Origin: Alphaproteobacteria bacterium
GTDB lineage: Bacteria > Pseudomonadota > Alphaproteobacteria > Caulobacterales > Maricaulaceae
Direction of reading: 5' to 3'
DNA: 64,000 nt
NCBI GenBank assembly: GCA_024742735.1
Contig: JANSXV010000004.1
Coordinates: 62,001-126,000 of the forward strand
Shown here: positions 53,043 through 62,811 of the stretch, one piece after another
Numbering within the stretch: position 1 is the first letter of the stretch
Layout: the number at the start of each line of letters is the position of its first letter
Translations under genes and position numbers: made by a program
The notes under the pieces: model-generated
What the model was told of the DNA's origin: nothing
Seen by the model: the letters and a program-made list of their open reading frames with translations, nothing else
Databases searched by the model: none

Positions 53043-54293
53043 ATGAAATTCGTCCTGAAATTGCTCGGCGGTCTCGCCGCCCTCATCGTCCTTGCGATCA
53101 CTGGGTTGATCGCATGGCCCTTCATTCCCGTGGTTCAGGACCGGTTCGGCGGCGCGGAGCACCTGGCCTGGCTGGAAGAGCACCGCACCGAAATCGACCT
53201 GGCCGCCTCCGACCCCGGCTTTGATTTCGGACCGGACGTGCACGAGGCCCGATTCGTCATACTCACCGAAATCCACGGCTTTCGCGCCGTGCAGGCGCTG
53301 GATCTGGCGCTGGTGGAGCATTTCGCCGAGGCCGGCCCGGCGCGGACCTATCTGGCCGAGCTGGGACCAGGCCAGGCGCTGGCCTTCAACACCATGATCT
53401 CCGGCGGGGACGAAGCGCCCGCCCGGGCTGTCTTCGACGCCTGGGCCGAAACGACCGCCCAGTGGGCAAATCAGGAATTCTTTCGGAAGCTGGAACGACT
53501 CCGCGACCTGAATGCGTCCCTGCCGGAGGACCGGCGCATCTGGTTCGTCGGCGTGGACGCGCCGTTCGACCGGGACCAGCTGGCGCCTCTGGTCGCGCCG
53601 GGACCGGATGCAGAGCCGGGTTTTGACAGTTTCGCGGCCGTTCAGGCGGTCAACGCCCAGCTCGGCCGGGCGGCGCTCGAGCGTGAAAGCAACAATCGCT
53701 ATACCCACATCCTGGCCAATATCGAACTGCTCGACAGCCTGGACCCGGAGCGCGCCTTCTACGGCCTGTGGGGTCTGTTCCATGGCAGCAAGACCACGGT
53801 CAACGGCGCCGAACCGCTGGCCCTGCGGCTGAACCGTGAGGGCGGGGTGTTCCAGGATGAGGTCGCCACGCTCACGACCCTGTGCGTCGACGGATGCCTG
53901 AACATGATGCCGGCCCAGGCCCTGCCAGGCTTTCTGCACGGCGAAGGCGACCCGGACTACATCTACATCCCGAACAATTTCGACGAAGTGATGCTCGCGC
54001 GGCTTCGCGGGATCAACCAAGTCAAGGCGGCCATGGGCGAGGCGGACATCGCGGCATTCCGGGTGGACGGCGACGGGAGCCCCTACGCCTCCGGCCAGCG
54101 CCTGTCGGGTGTGAGCGGCTATCTCATGGCCCTGCAGGGCTGGGAATATGGCGGGCCCGCTGCGGAAGTGACCGACCATTTCATCGTGATGCGTAACTCG
54201 GCCGGCCTGACGCCGTGGAACGGGACGGTCCACGACGTCACAGGAAGAGCGGGAGAAACCGGTCTGGAGTCCGTTTCGGCGCGGCTGCAATAA
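53043..54293 (+). CDS. Membrane-anchored hypothetical protein, erythromycin-esterase/TIKI-like
   Basis: The 416-residue product has an N-terminal transmembrane helix (about residues 5-28) and a soluble domain with VILTEIHGFRAVQALDLALVEHFAE followed by YLAELGPGQALAFN, FVGVDAPFD and LWGLFHGSKTTV. A polar E-x-H-G motif followed by an E in the next strand resembles the EreA-ChaN-TIKI superfamily, but this is a distant guess. A G-run (53033-53038) precedes ATG 53043. It is divergent from tyrS. Confidence 0.55.
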   Translation: MKFVLKLLGGLAALIVLAITGLIAWPFIPVVQDRFGGAEHLAWLEEHRTEIDLAASDPGFDFGPDVHEARFVILTEIHGFRAVQALDLALVEHFAEAGPARTYLAELGPGQALAFNTMISGGDEAPARAVFDAWAETTAQWANQEFFRKLERLRDLNASLPEDRRIWFVGVDAPFDRDQLAPLVAPGPDAEPGFDSFAAVQAVNAQLGRAALERESNNRYTHILANIELLDSLDPERAFYGLWGLFHGSKTTVNGAEPLALRLNREGGVFQDEVATLTTLCVDGCLNMMPAQALPGFLHGEGDPDYIYIPNNFDEVMLARLRGINQVKAAMGEADIAAFRVDGDGSPYASGQRLSGVSGYLMALQGWEYGGPAAEVTDHFIVMRNSAGLTPWNGTVHDVTGRAGETGLESVSARLQ

Positions 54294-54368
54294 AGACCGC
54301 CCTCAATACGCTGGTGCGCGCCCTCAGGCTTGCTAGCATGCGCTGCAGCATTGGCGTGGAGGGATTCG

Positions 54369-55199
54369 ATGCGTGAGCCGGTCAGCATCTCGGCGGTGTC
54401 GGCGCTGGCCGAAGCCAATCCCGCCTTCGTGGAGGCGAGCTGGTTCATGCCCGGCGCCGGCAAGACCGGCGCGCAGGTCTATCACGACCGGCGCATCCCC
54501 GGCGCGGTCTTCTTCGACATCGACTCCATCTGCGATCCCACGTCCGGCCTGCCCCACATGGCGCCGGGCTCGGCGGTGTTCGCGCGCTGGCTGTCCCAGA
54601 ACGGGCTGACAGGTTCGGAGCGCTTCGTCGTCTATGACCAGAACGGCTATGCGGCCTCGGCCCGGGTGTGGTGGACGCTGCGCCGCTTCGGCTGCGACGC
54701 GCGTATTCTCGACGGCGGCCTGGAGGCCTGGCGCAAGGCCGGCGGAGAGATCGAGGACGGCATGGTCCCTCCGCGCGCCAGGGCGTTCGAGCGCGGCGCG
54801 CGCCTGATCCGCGACGACGCGGTGAACTGGGCCGATGTGCTCCACCACGTGAACACAGGCGACGCCCTGATCGTGGACGCCCGCAGCGAGGGCCGGTTCA
54901 AAGGAGCCGAGCCGGAACCACGCGAAGGTCTGTCGTCCGGGCGCATTCCCGGCTCCATCAACCTGCCCTTCCAGAGGGTGATCGGCGCGGACGGCAAGCT
55001 GCTGTCCGAAGACAAGCTGGACGGCGTCCTGCCCAAGGCCGATCGCGACCGCCGCATCATCACCACGTGCGGCTCCGGCGTGACCGCGGCGATCCTCTAC
55101 GCCGCCTTCATCAAGGGCGGCTTCCGCGATGTGCGCCTCTATGACGGCAGCTGGAGCGAATGGGGCGCGCGCAACGACCTGCCCATCGAGACCGGGTGA
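54369..55199 (+). CDS. sseA: Thiosulphate/3-mercaptopyruvate sulphurtransferase
   Basis: The 276-residue protein has two rhodanese domains. The N-terminal inactive one contains HIPGAVFFDID-like segments (RRIPGAVFFDIDSICD), and the C-terminal one has SGRIPGSINLPF and the active-site loop TTCGSGVTA with cysteine at residue 234. CGSGVTA is of the 3-mercaptopyruvate type. ATG 54369 gives a normal N-terminus. Confidence 0.92.
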   Translation: MREPVSISAVSALAEANPAFVEASWFMPGAGKTGAQVYHDRRIPGAVFFDIDSICDPTSGLPHMAPGSAVFARWLSQNGLTGSERFVVYDQNGYAASARVWWTLRRFGCDARILDGGLEAWRKAGGEIEDGMVPPRARAFERGARLIRDDAVNWADVLHHVNTGDALIVDARSEGRFKGAEPEPREGLSSGRIPGSINLPFQRVIGADGKLLSEDKLDGVLPKADRDRRIITTCGSGVTAAILYAAFIKGGFRDVRLYDGSWSEWGARNDLPIETG

Positions 55200-55282
55200 G
55201 CCTGCCCGCTTCCCCTCGCGCCAAACCGCGCTAGCTTGGCGGCGAACGCTGTTTACCACCGACGCATAGGGGAGGGCTGACC

Positions 55283-56245
55283 ATGGCGGGACTGGACATT
55301 CTTAAAGGGCGGATGAGCGTGCCGGTTATCGCGGCGCCGCTCTTTATCATCTCCAACCCCAAGCTGGTGATCGCCCAGTGCAAGGCCGGCGTAGTGGGCT
55401 CCTTCCCCTCGCTCAACGCCCGCCCGGTCAGCCAGCTCGATGAATGGCTGGACGAGATCACGTCCGAGCTGGACAGCTACAACGCCGCCAACCCGGACAA
55501 GCCCGCCGCGCCGTTCGCGGTGAACCAGATCGTCCACCGCTCCAATGACCGGCTGGAGCAGGACCTGGCGCTGTGTGAGAAGTACAAGGTTCCCCTGGTG
55601 ATCACCTCGCTGGGCGCCCGGGTGGAGCTCAATGACGCGGTGCACAGCTGGGGCGGCAAGACGCTTCACGACATCATCAACATCAAGTTCGCCCACAAGG
55701 CGCTGGAAAAAGGCGCGGACGGCCTGATCCCGGTCTGCGCGGGCGCCGGCGGTCACGCCGGCAAGCTGTCGCCATTTGCGCTGGTCGCGGAAATCCGCGA
55801 ATTCTTCGACGGCCCCATCGCCCTGTCCGGCTCCATCTCCACCGGCGGCGGCGTGCTGGCCGCCCAGGCCATCGGCGCGGACTACGCCTATATCGGCTCG
55901 GCCTTCATCGCTACGGAAGAAGCCCGCGCCAGCGAGGAATACAAGCAGGGCGTCGTGAAGGGCAAAGCCGAGGACATCGTCTATTCCAGCCTCTTCACCG
56001 GCGTGTCCGGCAATTATCTGCGCGAAAGCATCGAGAACGCCGGTCTCGACCCGGACAACCTGCCCGAAAGCGATCCGTCCGCCATGAATTTCGGGTCCGG
56101 CGGCAACACCGACGCGAAAGCCTGGAAGGACATCTGGGGCTGCGGCCAGGGCATCGGTTCCATCAAGGCCGTGCAGAGCGCCGGGGCCTATGTGCACCAG
56201 CTCCAGGCCGAGTATGAAGCGGCGAAGGCGCGGATCATGGGGTGA
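55283..56245 (+). CDS. Nitronate monooxygenase family flavoprotein
   Basis: A 320-residue FMN-dependent TIM-barrel enzyme. VIAAPLFIISNPKLVIAQCKAGVVGSFP, the GAGGHAGKLSPFALVAEIR FMN-phosphate segment and SGSISTGGGVLAAQAIGADYAYIGSAF are typical. The family oxidises alkyl nitronates or related compounds. Its stop overlaps the next gene's GTG. Confidence 0.92.
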   Translation: MAGLDILKGRMSVPVIAAPLFIISNPKLVIAQCKAGVVGSFPSLNARPVSQLDEWLDEITSELDSYNAANPDKPAAPFAVNQIVHRSNDRLEQDLALCEKYKVPLVITSLGARVELNDAVHSWGGKTLHDIINIKFAHKALEKGADGLIPVCAGAGGHAGKLSPFALVAEIREFFDGPIALSGSISTGGGVLAAQAIGADYAYIGSAFIATEEARASEEYKQGVVKGKAEDIVYSSLFTGVSGNYLRESIENAGLDPDNLPESDPSAMNFGSGGNTDAKAWKDIWGCGQGIGSIKAVQSAGAYVHQLQAEYEAAKARIMG

Positions 56246-57039
56246 AGCCGCCTGCCCGCCCTTCCGACCTGGTCCGCGCCGCCTTTGTTCTGACCGGGGC
56301 GGTCGCCCAGGTGGCTTTGGGCTCCCTGCCCTTCATCCTGGGCTGGAGCATGACCATCGCCGACCGGTCGGCGGAGGCGGAGACGCTGCTGACCCCGGCC
56401 GGGTATGCCTTCTCCATCTGGAGCGTGCTGTTCCTGGGCTGTGCGATCTACGCCGCGGTTCACGCCGTCGCCCTGACCAGCCCGGCCATGCGGCGCTCGG
56501 GCTGGTTCGCCGGCGCGGCCTTCTGGCTCAACGCCGCCTGGGAAAGCTGGGTCCCGGCCTTCGGGATCGAAGCGGTCTCCCTGATCATCATCCTGGGATG
56601 CTGGGCGGCGTGCCTGGCCTTCATTCTGACCGAGACGCGGTCCCAGCAGGTCAGCCTGCCCGGCCGGGCCGTGCGCCTGCCGCTCTATGCTCTGGGCGGC
56701 TGGCTGAACGCTGCGGCGGCGGTCAACTTCCTGTCCGTCATGCAGGTTTATGACGCGCCGTTTCTCGGCTCCGGCGAGGACGCGGCGGCCCTCGCCGTTC
56801 TCATCGGCGCGCTCGTCCTGGCGGCGGGCGTCATCCTGCGCACGGGCTCTGTCTCCTACGCGCTCGCCGTCGGCTGGGCGCTCATGGGGATCATCAGCCG
56901 CCTCACCGGCGCCGGCGCCGACACTGCGGTCACCGAGGTCTCAAACCTGGCCCTGTATTACGCCCTGCCCACCCTCGTCCTGCTCGGCTGGACCGGTCGG
57001 GGCTTTGTGGCCATGGGGTCCCGGTTCAGGCCGCGCTGA
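56242..57039 (+). CDS. TspO-related tryptophan-rich membrane protein
   Basis: The 265-residue product begins at a GTG overlapping the previous stop. Around eight transmembrane helices are predicted, including LTPAGYAFSIWSVLFLGCAIYA, the form found in the tryptophan-rich sensory protein/TspO-related group. Tryptophans line several helices (WSVLF, AAWESWVPAF). True TspO has five helices, so this is the longer relative; the ligand is unknown. It converges with the dienelactone hydrolase gene. Confidence 0.7.
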   Translation: MKPPARPSDLVRAAFVLTGAVAQVALGSLPFILGWSMTIADRSAEAETLLTPAGYAFSIWSVLFLGCAIYAAVHAVALTSPAMRRSGWFAGAAFWLNAAWESWVPAFGIEAVSLIIILGCWAACLAFILTETRSQQVSLPGRAVRLPLYALGGWLNAAAAVNFLSVMQVYDAPFLGSGEDAAALAVLIGALVLAAGVILRTGSVSYALAVGWALMGIISRLTGAGADTAVTEVSNLALYYALPTLVLLGWTGRGFVAMGSRFRPR

Positions 57040-57109
57040 TCACGAGCGGCGGCGGCAGAGCCGGGTCCGCAGCGTTCCCCGGCCCTTGAGCAAAGGCGGG
57101 ATCCCGCCT

Positions 57110-57997
57110 TCAGTTCAGTACTTCGTTGAAGAATGCCGTCGTGCGGCTCCAGGCCAGCTCCGCCGCCGCTTCATCATACCGTGGCGTCGTGTCGTTGTGG
57201 AAGCCGTGGCCGACCCCGTCATAGAAGTGTGCGGTATAGGACTTGCCGTGGGCGTCCAGCGCTTCGCGATAAGCCGGCCAACCCTCATTGATGCGCGGGT
57301 CGTTCTCGGCGTAGTGCAGAAGAAGCGGGGCCTGGATCGCTGGCGCCTGCTCAGCCGGAGCCTGGCGGCCGTAGAACGGGACGGCTCCGGCCAGATCGGG
57401 GAAGGCGACCGCCATGGCGTTGCAGACCCCGCCGCCGTAACAGAACCCGACACACGCCACCCTGCCGTTGACAGCCTCGTCCCGCTGGAGGTGATCCTTG
57501 GCGGCGAAGAAGTCATTGAGCAGCTTCACGGGATCGACCGTGCGCTGCAGCGTACGGCCGTCATCATCATTGCCTGGATAACCGCCGACGCTCGTCAGGC
57601 CATCGGGGGCGAGAGCGACATAGCCGGCCTTGGCGACCCGGCGCGCGACATCCTCGATATAGGGATTGAGGCCGCGGTTCTCGTGAACGACCACGACGCC
57701 GCCCACCGGCGCCTCAAGCCCGGCCGGCGCTACACGATAGGCGCGCACCGAGCCATGACCGTCCGGCGAGGGATAGGTCACGTATTCTGGGTGGATGTCC
57801 GGATCGGTGAAGGATACCTGGTCGGCGAGCGCATAGTCCGGGCTCATGACCTCCAGCAGCGCCGCCGCGGTCAGGCCGCCGACCGTGAACTTCGCGGCGC
57901 GCTCGAAAAACTGCCGCTTCGAAATCACGTCATGGGCGTAGAAGTCGTAAAGCTCGATCAGCTCCGCCGGAAAGTCTTTCGCCGTCAGCCGGGTCAT
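57110..57997 (-). CDS. Dienelactone hydrolase family protein
   Basis: The 295-residue alpha/beta hydrolase has a catalytic triad of cysteine (GFCYGGGVCN), aspartate (YAENDPRIN) and histidine (GVGHGFHND). Its N-terminal 55 residues contain a helix (FFERAAKFTVGGLTAAALLEV) that resembles a Tat-type signal without a clear twin arginine. The family cleaves dienelactones and other cyclic esters; the substrate is unknown here. Confidence 0.9.
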   Translation of the reverse strand: MTRLTAKDFPAELIELYDFYAHDVISKRQFFERAAKFTVGGLTAAALLEVMSPDYALADQVSFTDPDIHPEYVTYPSPDGHGSVRAYRVAPAGLEAPVGGVVVVHENRGLNPYIEDVARRVAKAGYVALAPDGLTSVGGYPGNDDDGRTLQRTVDPVKLLNDFFAAKDHLQRDEAVNGRVACVGFCYGGGVCNAMAVAFPDLAGAVPFYGRQAPAEQAPAIQAPLLLHYAENDPRINEGWPAYREALDAHGKSYTAHFYDGVGHGFHNDTTPRYDEAAAELAWSRTTAFFNEVLN

Positions 57998-58055
57998 CGG
58001 ACCGCCTCCCCTCCTGTTTATGGATCAGATAGTGCGCCGGGGGCCGGCAGCGAGG

Positions 58056-59444
58056 CTAATCCTCCTCCGGCGCGGCCAGGGCGCGCGGCGTTTCGTCGAC
58101 CTGGTCGGGGCCCTCCAGCGCCTTGGTCTGGCCGTTGAGCTCGGCCATCTTACGTGCGCTGACCAGCACGCGGCCCTCCAGCGAGGCGACGGCCTTGTTG
58201 TAATTTCCCGTGGCGCTGCGAAGGCCTGAACCCACCCGGCCCAGATGGTCCGCGAACGTGCCCAGCCGGTCGTAGAGCTCCGCGCCCAGCGCCGCGATGG
58301 TCTTGGCGTTGGCTTCCAGCTTTTCCTGAGTGAAGCCGTAGGCTACCGCCTTGGCCAGCGCGAGCAGCGTGGCGGGCGTGGTGATGATCACATTGGCCTT
58401 GATGGCTTCATCGAACAGGTTGGGATCCTGCTCGATGGCGGCGGAGTAAAAGCTCTCGCCGGGGATGAACAGCGCCACGAAGTCGATGGCGCCGTCCACG
58501 GCCGAGGCATACTCCTTCTTGGACAGCTGGCGCACATGGGTGCGCACCTGGGCGGCGTGGCGGCGCAGGGCGTCGGCGCGGGTCGCCTCGTCGGTCGCTT
58601 CCACCGCGTCGAGATAGGCGGTCAGGGCCACCTTGGAGTCGATCACGAAACGGCCCCCGCCCGGCAGGTTCACGACGAAGTCGGGACGCAGCGCGTCACC
58701 CTCGCTGGAGCGGGTCTGGAACTGGGCGTCGTAATCGATGTTCTTGGTCAGGCCCGCCAGCTCCAGGATGTTCTCCACCGTGCGCTCGCCCCACTGGCCG
58801 CGCGTGGTGGATTTGCGCTGCAGGGCGTTCACCAGCTTCGCGGTCTCGCCCTGTTGCCGGTTCAGGCCTTCGGACAGAGCCCGGATCTGCTCGCCCAGCT
58901 CGGATTTGTGGGTGACGCGTTCCTTTTCGATGGCCTCGACCTGGGCCTTGAACTGGTCCAGGCGCTCGCGGATCGGATCGACCAGCGTCTTCACCCCGCC
59001 CTCGGCCTTTTCCTGCTGGGCCTTGAAGGTCTGCTGCGCCTGCTCCATCAGCTTCTTCGTGGAGGCGTCCAGCGCCTCGCCGGCCAGCGCCTTGAACCGG
59101 TCCTGCATCTCCTGGGACAGGGCGGTCAGGCGCTTGCGCTCAGCCTCCACCGCCTCGCCGCGTTCGCGCATCTGGGCGGTCAGCGCGGCGATCTTGCGCT
59201 CGGCTTCATCGCGCATGGTGCGTTCGGAGGCGAGTTCAGCCTTCAGCTCGTCCACCCGCTCCGCCCGTGCGAGCGCCGACATGCGTGAGCCCTCGCTTTC
59301 CGACAGCGCCTGACGTGCGGCGTCCAGCTCAGCGCGCAATCCGTCATTGGCCTTGAAGGCGCGCTGCATCACCACGGCGAACAGCACCGCCAGGACAAGG
59401 ACAGCGCCGCCTCCGGCGATCAGGGCGAGGGTCTGAAGATCCAT
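58056..59444 (-). CDS. rmuC: DNA recombination protein RmuC
   Basis: The 462-residue product has an N-terminal transmembrane helix, a long coiled-coil (residues 25-210) and a RmuC nuclease-like domain with ALQRKSTTRGQWGERTVENIL, RPDFVVNLPGGGRFVIDSKVAL and LFIPGESFYSAA. RmuC limits inversions and is placed in the PD-(D/E)XK superfamily (D..D-x-K here). It acts on DNA from the membrane side. Confidence 0.95.
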   Translation of the reverse strand: MDLQTLALIAGGGAVLVLAVLFAVVMQRAFKANDGLRAELDAARQALSESEGSRMSALARAERVDELKAELASERTMRDEAERKIAALTAQMRERGEAVEAERKRLTALSQEMQDRFKALAGEALDASTKKLMEQAQQTFKAQQEKAEGGVKTLVDPIRERLDQFKAQVEAIEKERVTHKSELGEQIRALSEGLNRQQGETAKLVNALQRKSTTRGQWGERTVENILELAGLTKNIDYDAQFQTRSSEGDALRPDFVVNLPGGGRFVIDSKVALTAYLDAVEATDEATRADALRRHAAQVRTHVRQLSKKEYASAVDGAIDFVALFIPGESFYSAAIEQDPNLFDEAIKANVIITTPATLLALAKAVAYGFTQEKLEANAKTIAALGAELYDRLGTFADHLGRVGSGLRSATGNYNKAVASLEGRVLVSARKMAELNGQTKALEGPDQVDETPRALAAPEED

Positions 59445-59548
59445 GGAGATGACTCACGACTGGGACGGAACGAAACAGGACCTTAGCGGATTCGCATCCG
59501 GCGCGCGCCTTGCATCGCAGCGCTCAAAAACGCTTCGGGAGGTTTTTC

Positions 59549-60679
59549 ATGCGCCTGATTGAGACACCGCTTCGCGCGCTGGGACAGCGCGACCGGGAGA
59601 CCTGGCGTGCGCTGGCCGCCCCGAACGGCCGGCTGACCAGCCCCTACCTTCTGCCTGAATTTGCTGACCTGATCGATGCAGAGCGCGGCGATGTCCGCGT
59701 CATTATCGCCGAGGAGAACAGCGCGCCCGTGGGCTATTTCGCCTGCCACCGCGCCGATGGCGGGGTCGTGCGACCGGTCGGCGCGCCGCTCTCGGACTAT
59801 CAGGGATTCGTCGCCGCGCCGGGCGTGTCCATCCATCCACACGCGCTTCTGGATGCGGCAGGCGCCAGCGCGCTGGTCTATGACAACTGGACCGGAGCTG
59901 CGCCCGGACGCACTCGGGAACGCGCCGGCTCGGCTGTCATCGATCTTTCGGCCGGAGCGGCCGCGTGGTTGGAGACCCGAAAGGGCCTGCACAAGAGCCA
60001 TTTCAAGAAGATCGCCCAGCGCAAGCGCAAGGCCCAACGCGAGTTCGGCGAGGTCCGCATCGTCTTCGGCGACCCGCTCGGCGAGCGCTACGCCGCCCTG
60101 AAAGCCTGGAAAAGCGCCCAGTATCGCGCCAGCGGTCTGGTCGACCTGTTCTCCGTACGCTGGATCGACGGCGTGCTGAGCCAGACGGCGGCCCGCGCCT
60201 TCGGTCCCTTCCGGGGCCTGACCGCCTCGCTCTATCTGGGCGAGGAGCTGGCGGCGGTCGAGATGGGGCTCGCGGCCGGCGGGGTCTATCACTCCTGGTT
60301 CCCGGCCTATGACCCGCGCTTCGCATGCGTGTCGCCTGGACTTCTGCTGCTGCACGGCATCATCGAAGCGGCTGAGAAACTTGGCGTGTCCCGCATTGAT
60401 CTCGGCAAGGGCGAGCAGGCCTACAAGGCGTACTACACCGATTACGAAATCCCGCTCAGCGCCGGCCGCGCGCTGGCGCCGGGCATGGCCGCCGCACGCA
60501 TTGCGGGCTGGGAGATCGCCGAAGCCGCCGGCGCGGTTCTGCCCGGTCCGCTCGCCGCCGCGCCCCTGAAGCTGCGCCGGCGCTGGTCCCAGACCGCCTC
60601 GATCGAAACCGATTTCGGACCGCGCCTGAAGCGCTTCGCCGAAGCGTTCGCGGCCGCTCCAAAGCGGCTGGCCGTCTGA
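59549..60679 (+). CDS. GNAT-fold acyltransferase, CelD/BcsL-like
   Basis: A 376-residue product starting at ATG 59549, after GGGAGG. The C-terminal half resembles GNAT_acetyltr_6 (CelD/BcsL) with LHKSHFKKIAQRKRKAQREFGE and LLLHGIIEAAEKLGVSRIDLGKGEQAYKAYYTDYE. Relatives are associated with extracellular polysaccharide synthesis. The acyl substrate is unknown. It is the only such gene in the window. Confidence 0.82.
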   Translation: MRLIETPLRALGQRDRETWRALAAPNGRLTSPYLLPEFADLIDAERGDVRVIIAEENSAPVGYFACHRADGGVVRPVGAPLSDYQGFVAAPGVSIHPHALLDAAGASALVYDNWTGAAPGRTRERAGSAVIDLSAGAAAWLETRKGLHKSHFKKIAQRKRKAQREFGEVRIVFGDPLGERYAALKAWKSAQYRASGLVDLFSVRWIDGVLSQTAARAFGPFRGLTASLYLGEELAAVEMGLAAGGVYHSWFPAYDPRFACVSPGLLLLHGIIEAAEKLGVSRIDLGKGEQAYKAYYTDYEIPLSAGRALAPGMAAARIAGWEIAEAAGAVLPGPLAAAPLKLRRRWSQTASIETDFGPRLKRFAEAFAAAPKRLAV

Positions 60680-60768
60680 ACGATCAAAAATCACCGTGAT
60701 GTGAGTTTCGTTCTCCCATCGCGGCACTATCTAGATGCCCGTCAGAAGTTTCAGACGGGAGACCCGCC

Positions 60769-61923
60769 ATGATCCGCCTCGCCTCCTTGAGCACGGCCGC
60801 CCTGATCGCCGCCGCGCCGGCTTTCGCCCAGGACGCCATCGAGTCCGAACAGGAAAGCTTCACCGTCGAGGTGGTCGCCGACGGCTTCGCCCACCCCTGG
60901 GCCATCACCTTCCTGCCGTCCGGCGAAATGCTGGTCACAGAGCGTGAAGGCGGCCTTCGCGTCATCGAGGCGGACGGAACCCTGCGTGAAACGCCAGTCA
61001 GCGGCCTGCCTGGCGACCTGATCGCCATCCGCCAGGGCGGGCTTCTGGACATCGCGCTGAGCCCGGATTTCGCGGAGGATCGGCTGGTCTATTTCAGCTA
61101 TTCCGAAGGGACCGAGGAGGCCAACCGCACGGCGCTGGCCCGCGGCCGGTTGAGCGAGGACCTGTCGGCGCTCACCGATGTCGAGGACATCTTCATCGTC
61201 AATTTCGACAAGCGCTCCGGCTTTCATTTCGGCGGGCGCATCCTTTTCAACCCGGACGGCACGCTGTTCCTCACGCTCGGCGACGGCGGGCGCTATCAGG
61301 ACGAGGCCCAGAACCCGGAAAACCATCTGGGCACGGTCGTGCGCCTGAACCCGGACGGATCCATCCCGGCGGACAACCCGGCGATCAACGGCGCAGCACC
61401 GGGCGTGTTCACCTTCGGCCACCGCAATGTGCAAGGCATCGGCCGGCACCCGGAGACCGGGTCGGTCTGGACCCATGAGCACGGCGCGCGCGGCGGGGAC
61501 GAGCTGAACATCCTGATCCCCGGAACCAATTACGGCTGGCCGGAGATCACCTACGGCATCAATTACCGCGGCACGCTGATCACAGATGAGCGCGAACGCG
61601 AGGGGATGGCCCAGCCGCTGTGGTACTGGAACCCCTCCATCGCACCGTCGGGCATGGCCTTCTATGACGGGAACATGTTCGAGGCCTGGTCCGGCGACCT
61701 GTTCGTCTCGGCCCTGGTCCAGATGAAGCTGGTGCGCCTTGAGATGGATGGCGACCGGGTGATTTCGACCGAAGATCTTCTGGCGGACCGCAATGAGCGC
61801 TATCGCGATGTGCGCGTGGGACCGGACGGCGCGCTTTACGTGCTGGTGGACGCGCCCGACGGCGCAGTGCTGCGCCTGGAACACGCGCCGACCCCGCGAG
61901 AAGAGGAGTTCGAAGGTCAGTAG
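60769..61923 (+). CDS. PQQ-dependent sugar dehydrogenase (glucose/sorbosone family)
   Basis: The 384-residue product has a signal peptide ending at AFAQD, then a six-bladed beta-propeller of the soluble aldose-dehydrogenase type: HPWAITFLPSGEMLVTEREG, FHFGGRILFNPDGTLFLTLGDGG, FGHRNVQG, WTHEHGARGGDELN and the final LYVLVDAPDGAV. PQQ- and calcium-binding positions are likely conserved. It oxidises aldoses in the periplasm. A terminator lies about 100 bases downstream. Confidence 0.9.
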   Translation: MIRLASLSTAALIAAAPAFAQDAIESEQESFTVEVVADGFAHPWAITFLPSGEMLVTEREGGLRVIEADGTLRETPVSGLPGDLIAIRQGGLLDIALSPDFAEDRLVYFSYSEGTEEANRTALARGRLSEDLSALTDVEDIFIVNFDKRSGFHFGGRILFNPDGTLFLTLGDGGRYQDEAQNPENHLGTVVRLNPDGSIPADNPAINGAAPGVFTFGHRNVQGIGRHPETGSVWTHEHGARGGDELNILIPGTNYGWPEITYGINYRGTLITDEREREGMAQPLWYWNPSIAPSGMAFYDGNMFEAWSGDLFVSALVQMKLVRLEMDGDRVISTEDLLADRNERYRDVRVGPDGALYVLVDAPDGAVLRLEHAPTPREEEFEGQ

Positions 61924-61926
61924 CCC

Positions 61927-62016
61927 TATCCCGGCTGAGCGAAGCGAACGCCGGGACCTCCTCCCGCCGGTCCTCGAACAGGTCCCGGATCGCCATTTGG
62001 GCGTCCAGGACAGGGA
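61927..62016. repeat. Degenerate REPIN-like repeat
   Basis: TATCCCGGCTGAGCGAAGCG to CGGGACCTCC (61927-61962) and an inverted, shortened AGGTCCCGGATCGCC to GTCCAGGACA unit resemble the GAATTCCCGG family at 7.8 and 50 kb, but with diverged outer ends. Confidence 0.55.
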
Positions 62017-62025
62017 CCCAACAAA

Positions 62026-62062
62026 AAACGCCCCGGCGGATGCGCGCCGGGGCGTTTCTTTT
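62026..62062. terminator. Bidirectional intrinsic terminator
   Basis: A 13-bp perfect stem (AAACGCCCCGGCG / CGCCGGGGCGTTT) with a six-base loop has an A-run on its left and a T-rich run on its right. It can end transcripts from both the sugar dehydrogenase gene (+) and ctrA (-). Confidence 0.92.
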
Positions 62063-62082
62063 TCAGGCGTCAGGCGGAGCGA

Positions 62083-62784
62083 TTAAGCGCTCGCGGCCTT
62101 CTGCTCTTCGACCGGGTCACGCAGCACATAGCCGCGGCCCCAGACGGTTTCGATGTGATTGTCGCCATTGGTGGCGGCGGAAAGCTTCTTGCGCAGCTTG
62201 CAGATGAAGACGTCGATGATCTTCAGCTCCGGCTCGTCCATGCCGCCATAGAGATGGTTCAGGAACATCTCCTTGGTGAGCGTCGTTCCCTTGCGCAGGG
62301 AGAGCAGCTCCAGCATCTGGTATTCCTTGCCGGTCAGGTGCACGCGCTGACCGTTCACCTCGACCGTCTTGGCGTCGAGATTCACCGCAATGTCGCCGGT
62401 CTTGATGATGGACTGGCTGTGACCCTTGGAGCGGCGCACCACGGCGTGGATGCGCGCGATCAGCTCTTCCTTGTGGAAGGGCTTGGTCATGTAATCGTCC
62501 GCCCCAGTGCCCAGGCCCCGGACCTTGTTGTCGATGTCGGCGTTGCCCGAAAGGATCATGACCGGCGTGTCGACCTTGGCCACGCGCAGGCTTTTCAGCA
62601 CGTCGAAGCCCGGCATGTCAGGCAGAATGAGGTCCAGAAGGATCAGGTCGTAATCGTACAGCTTGCCGAGATCGACGCCCTCTTCACCGTAATCGGTGAC
62701 ATAGACGTTGAAGCCCTCCGACTTCAGCATCAGCTCGATACCCTGCGCCGTGGCGCGATCGTCTTCAATCAGCAGAACCCGCAT
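62083..62784 (-). CDS. ctrA: Cell-cycle master response regulator CtrA
   Basis: The 233-residue OmpR-type regulator has a receiver domain with D51 as phosphoacceptor ([13 protein letters not shown]), the ADDYMTKPF lysine and a C-terminal winged helix ([25 protein letters not shown]). The near-identical N-terminus [20 protein letters not shown] marks it as CtrA. The C-terminus ends in K-A-A-S-A, alanine-rich like the Caulobacter CtrA proteolysis signal. ATG 62784 follows GGGAGGGGAA. CtrA controls replication, division and flagellar genes in this group. Confidence 0.97.
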   Translation of the reverse strand: MRVLLIEDDRATAQGIELMLKSEGFNVYVTDYGEEGVDLGKLYDYDLILLDLILPDMPGFDVLKSLRVAKVDTPVMILSGNADIDNKVRGLGTGADDYMTKPFHKEELIARIHAVVRRSKGHSQSIIKTGDIAVNLDAKTVEVNGQRVHLTGKEYQMLELLSLRKGTTLTKEMFLNHLYGGMDEPELKIIDVFICKLRKKLSAATNGDNHIETVWGRGYVLRDPVEEQKAASA

Positions 62785-62811
62785 CGGTTCCCCTCCCAAG
62801 GCGGCCATTAC

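Noticed and set aside
57093-57110. Perfect 18-bp palindrome AAGGCGGGATCCCGCCTT between convergent genes
   Set aside because: No T-run follows in either direction and no second copy was noticed. It is too short to claim as an operator or terminator.
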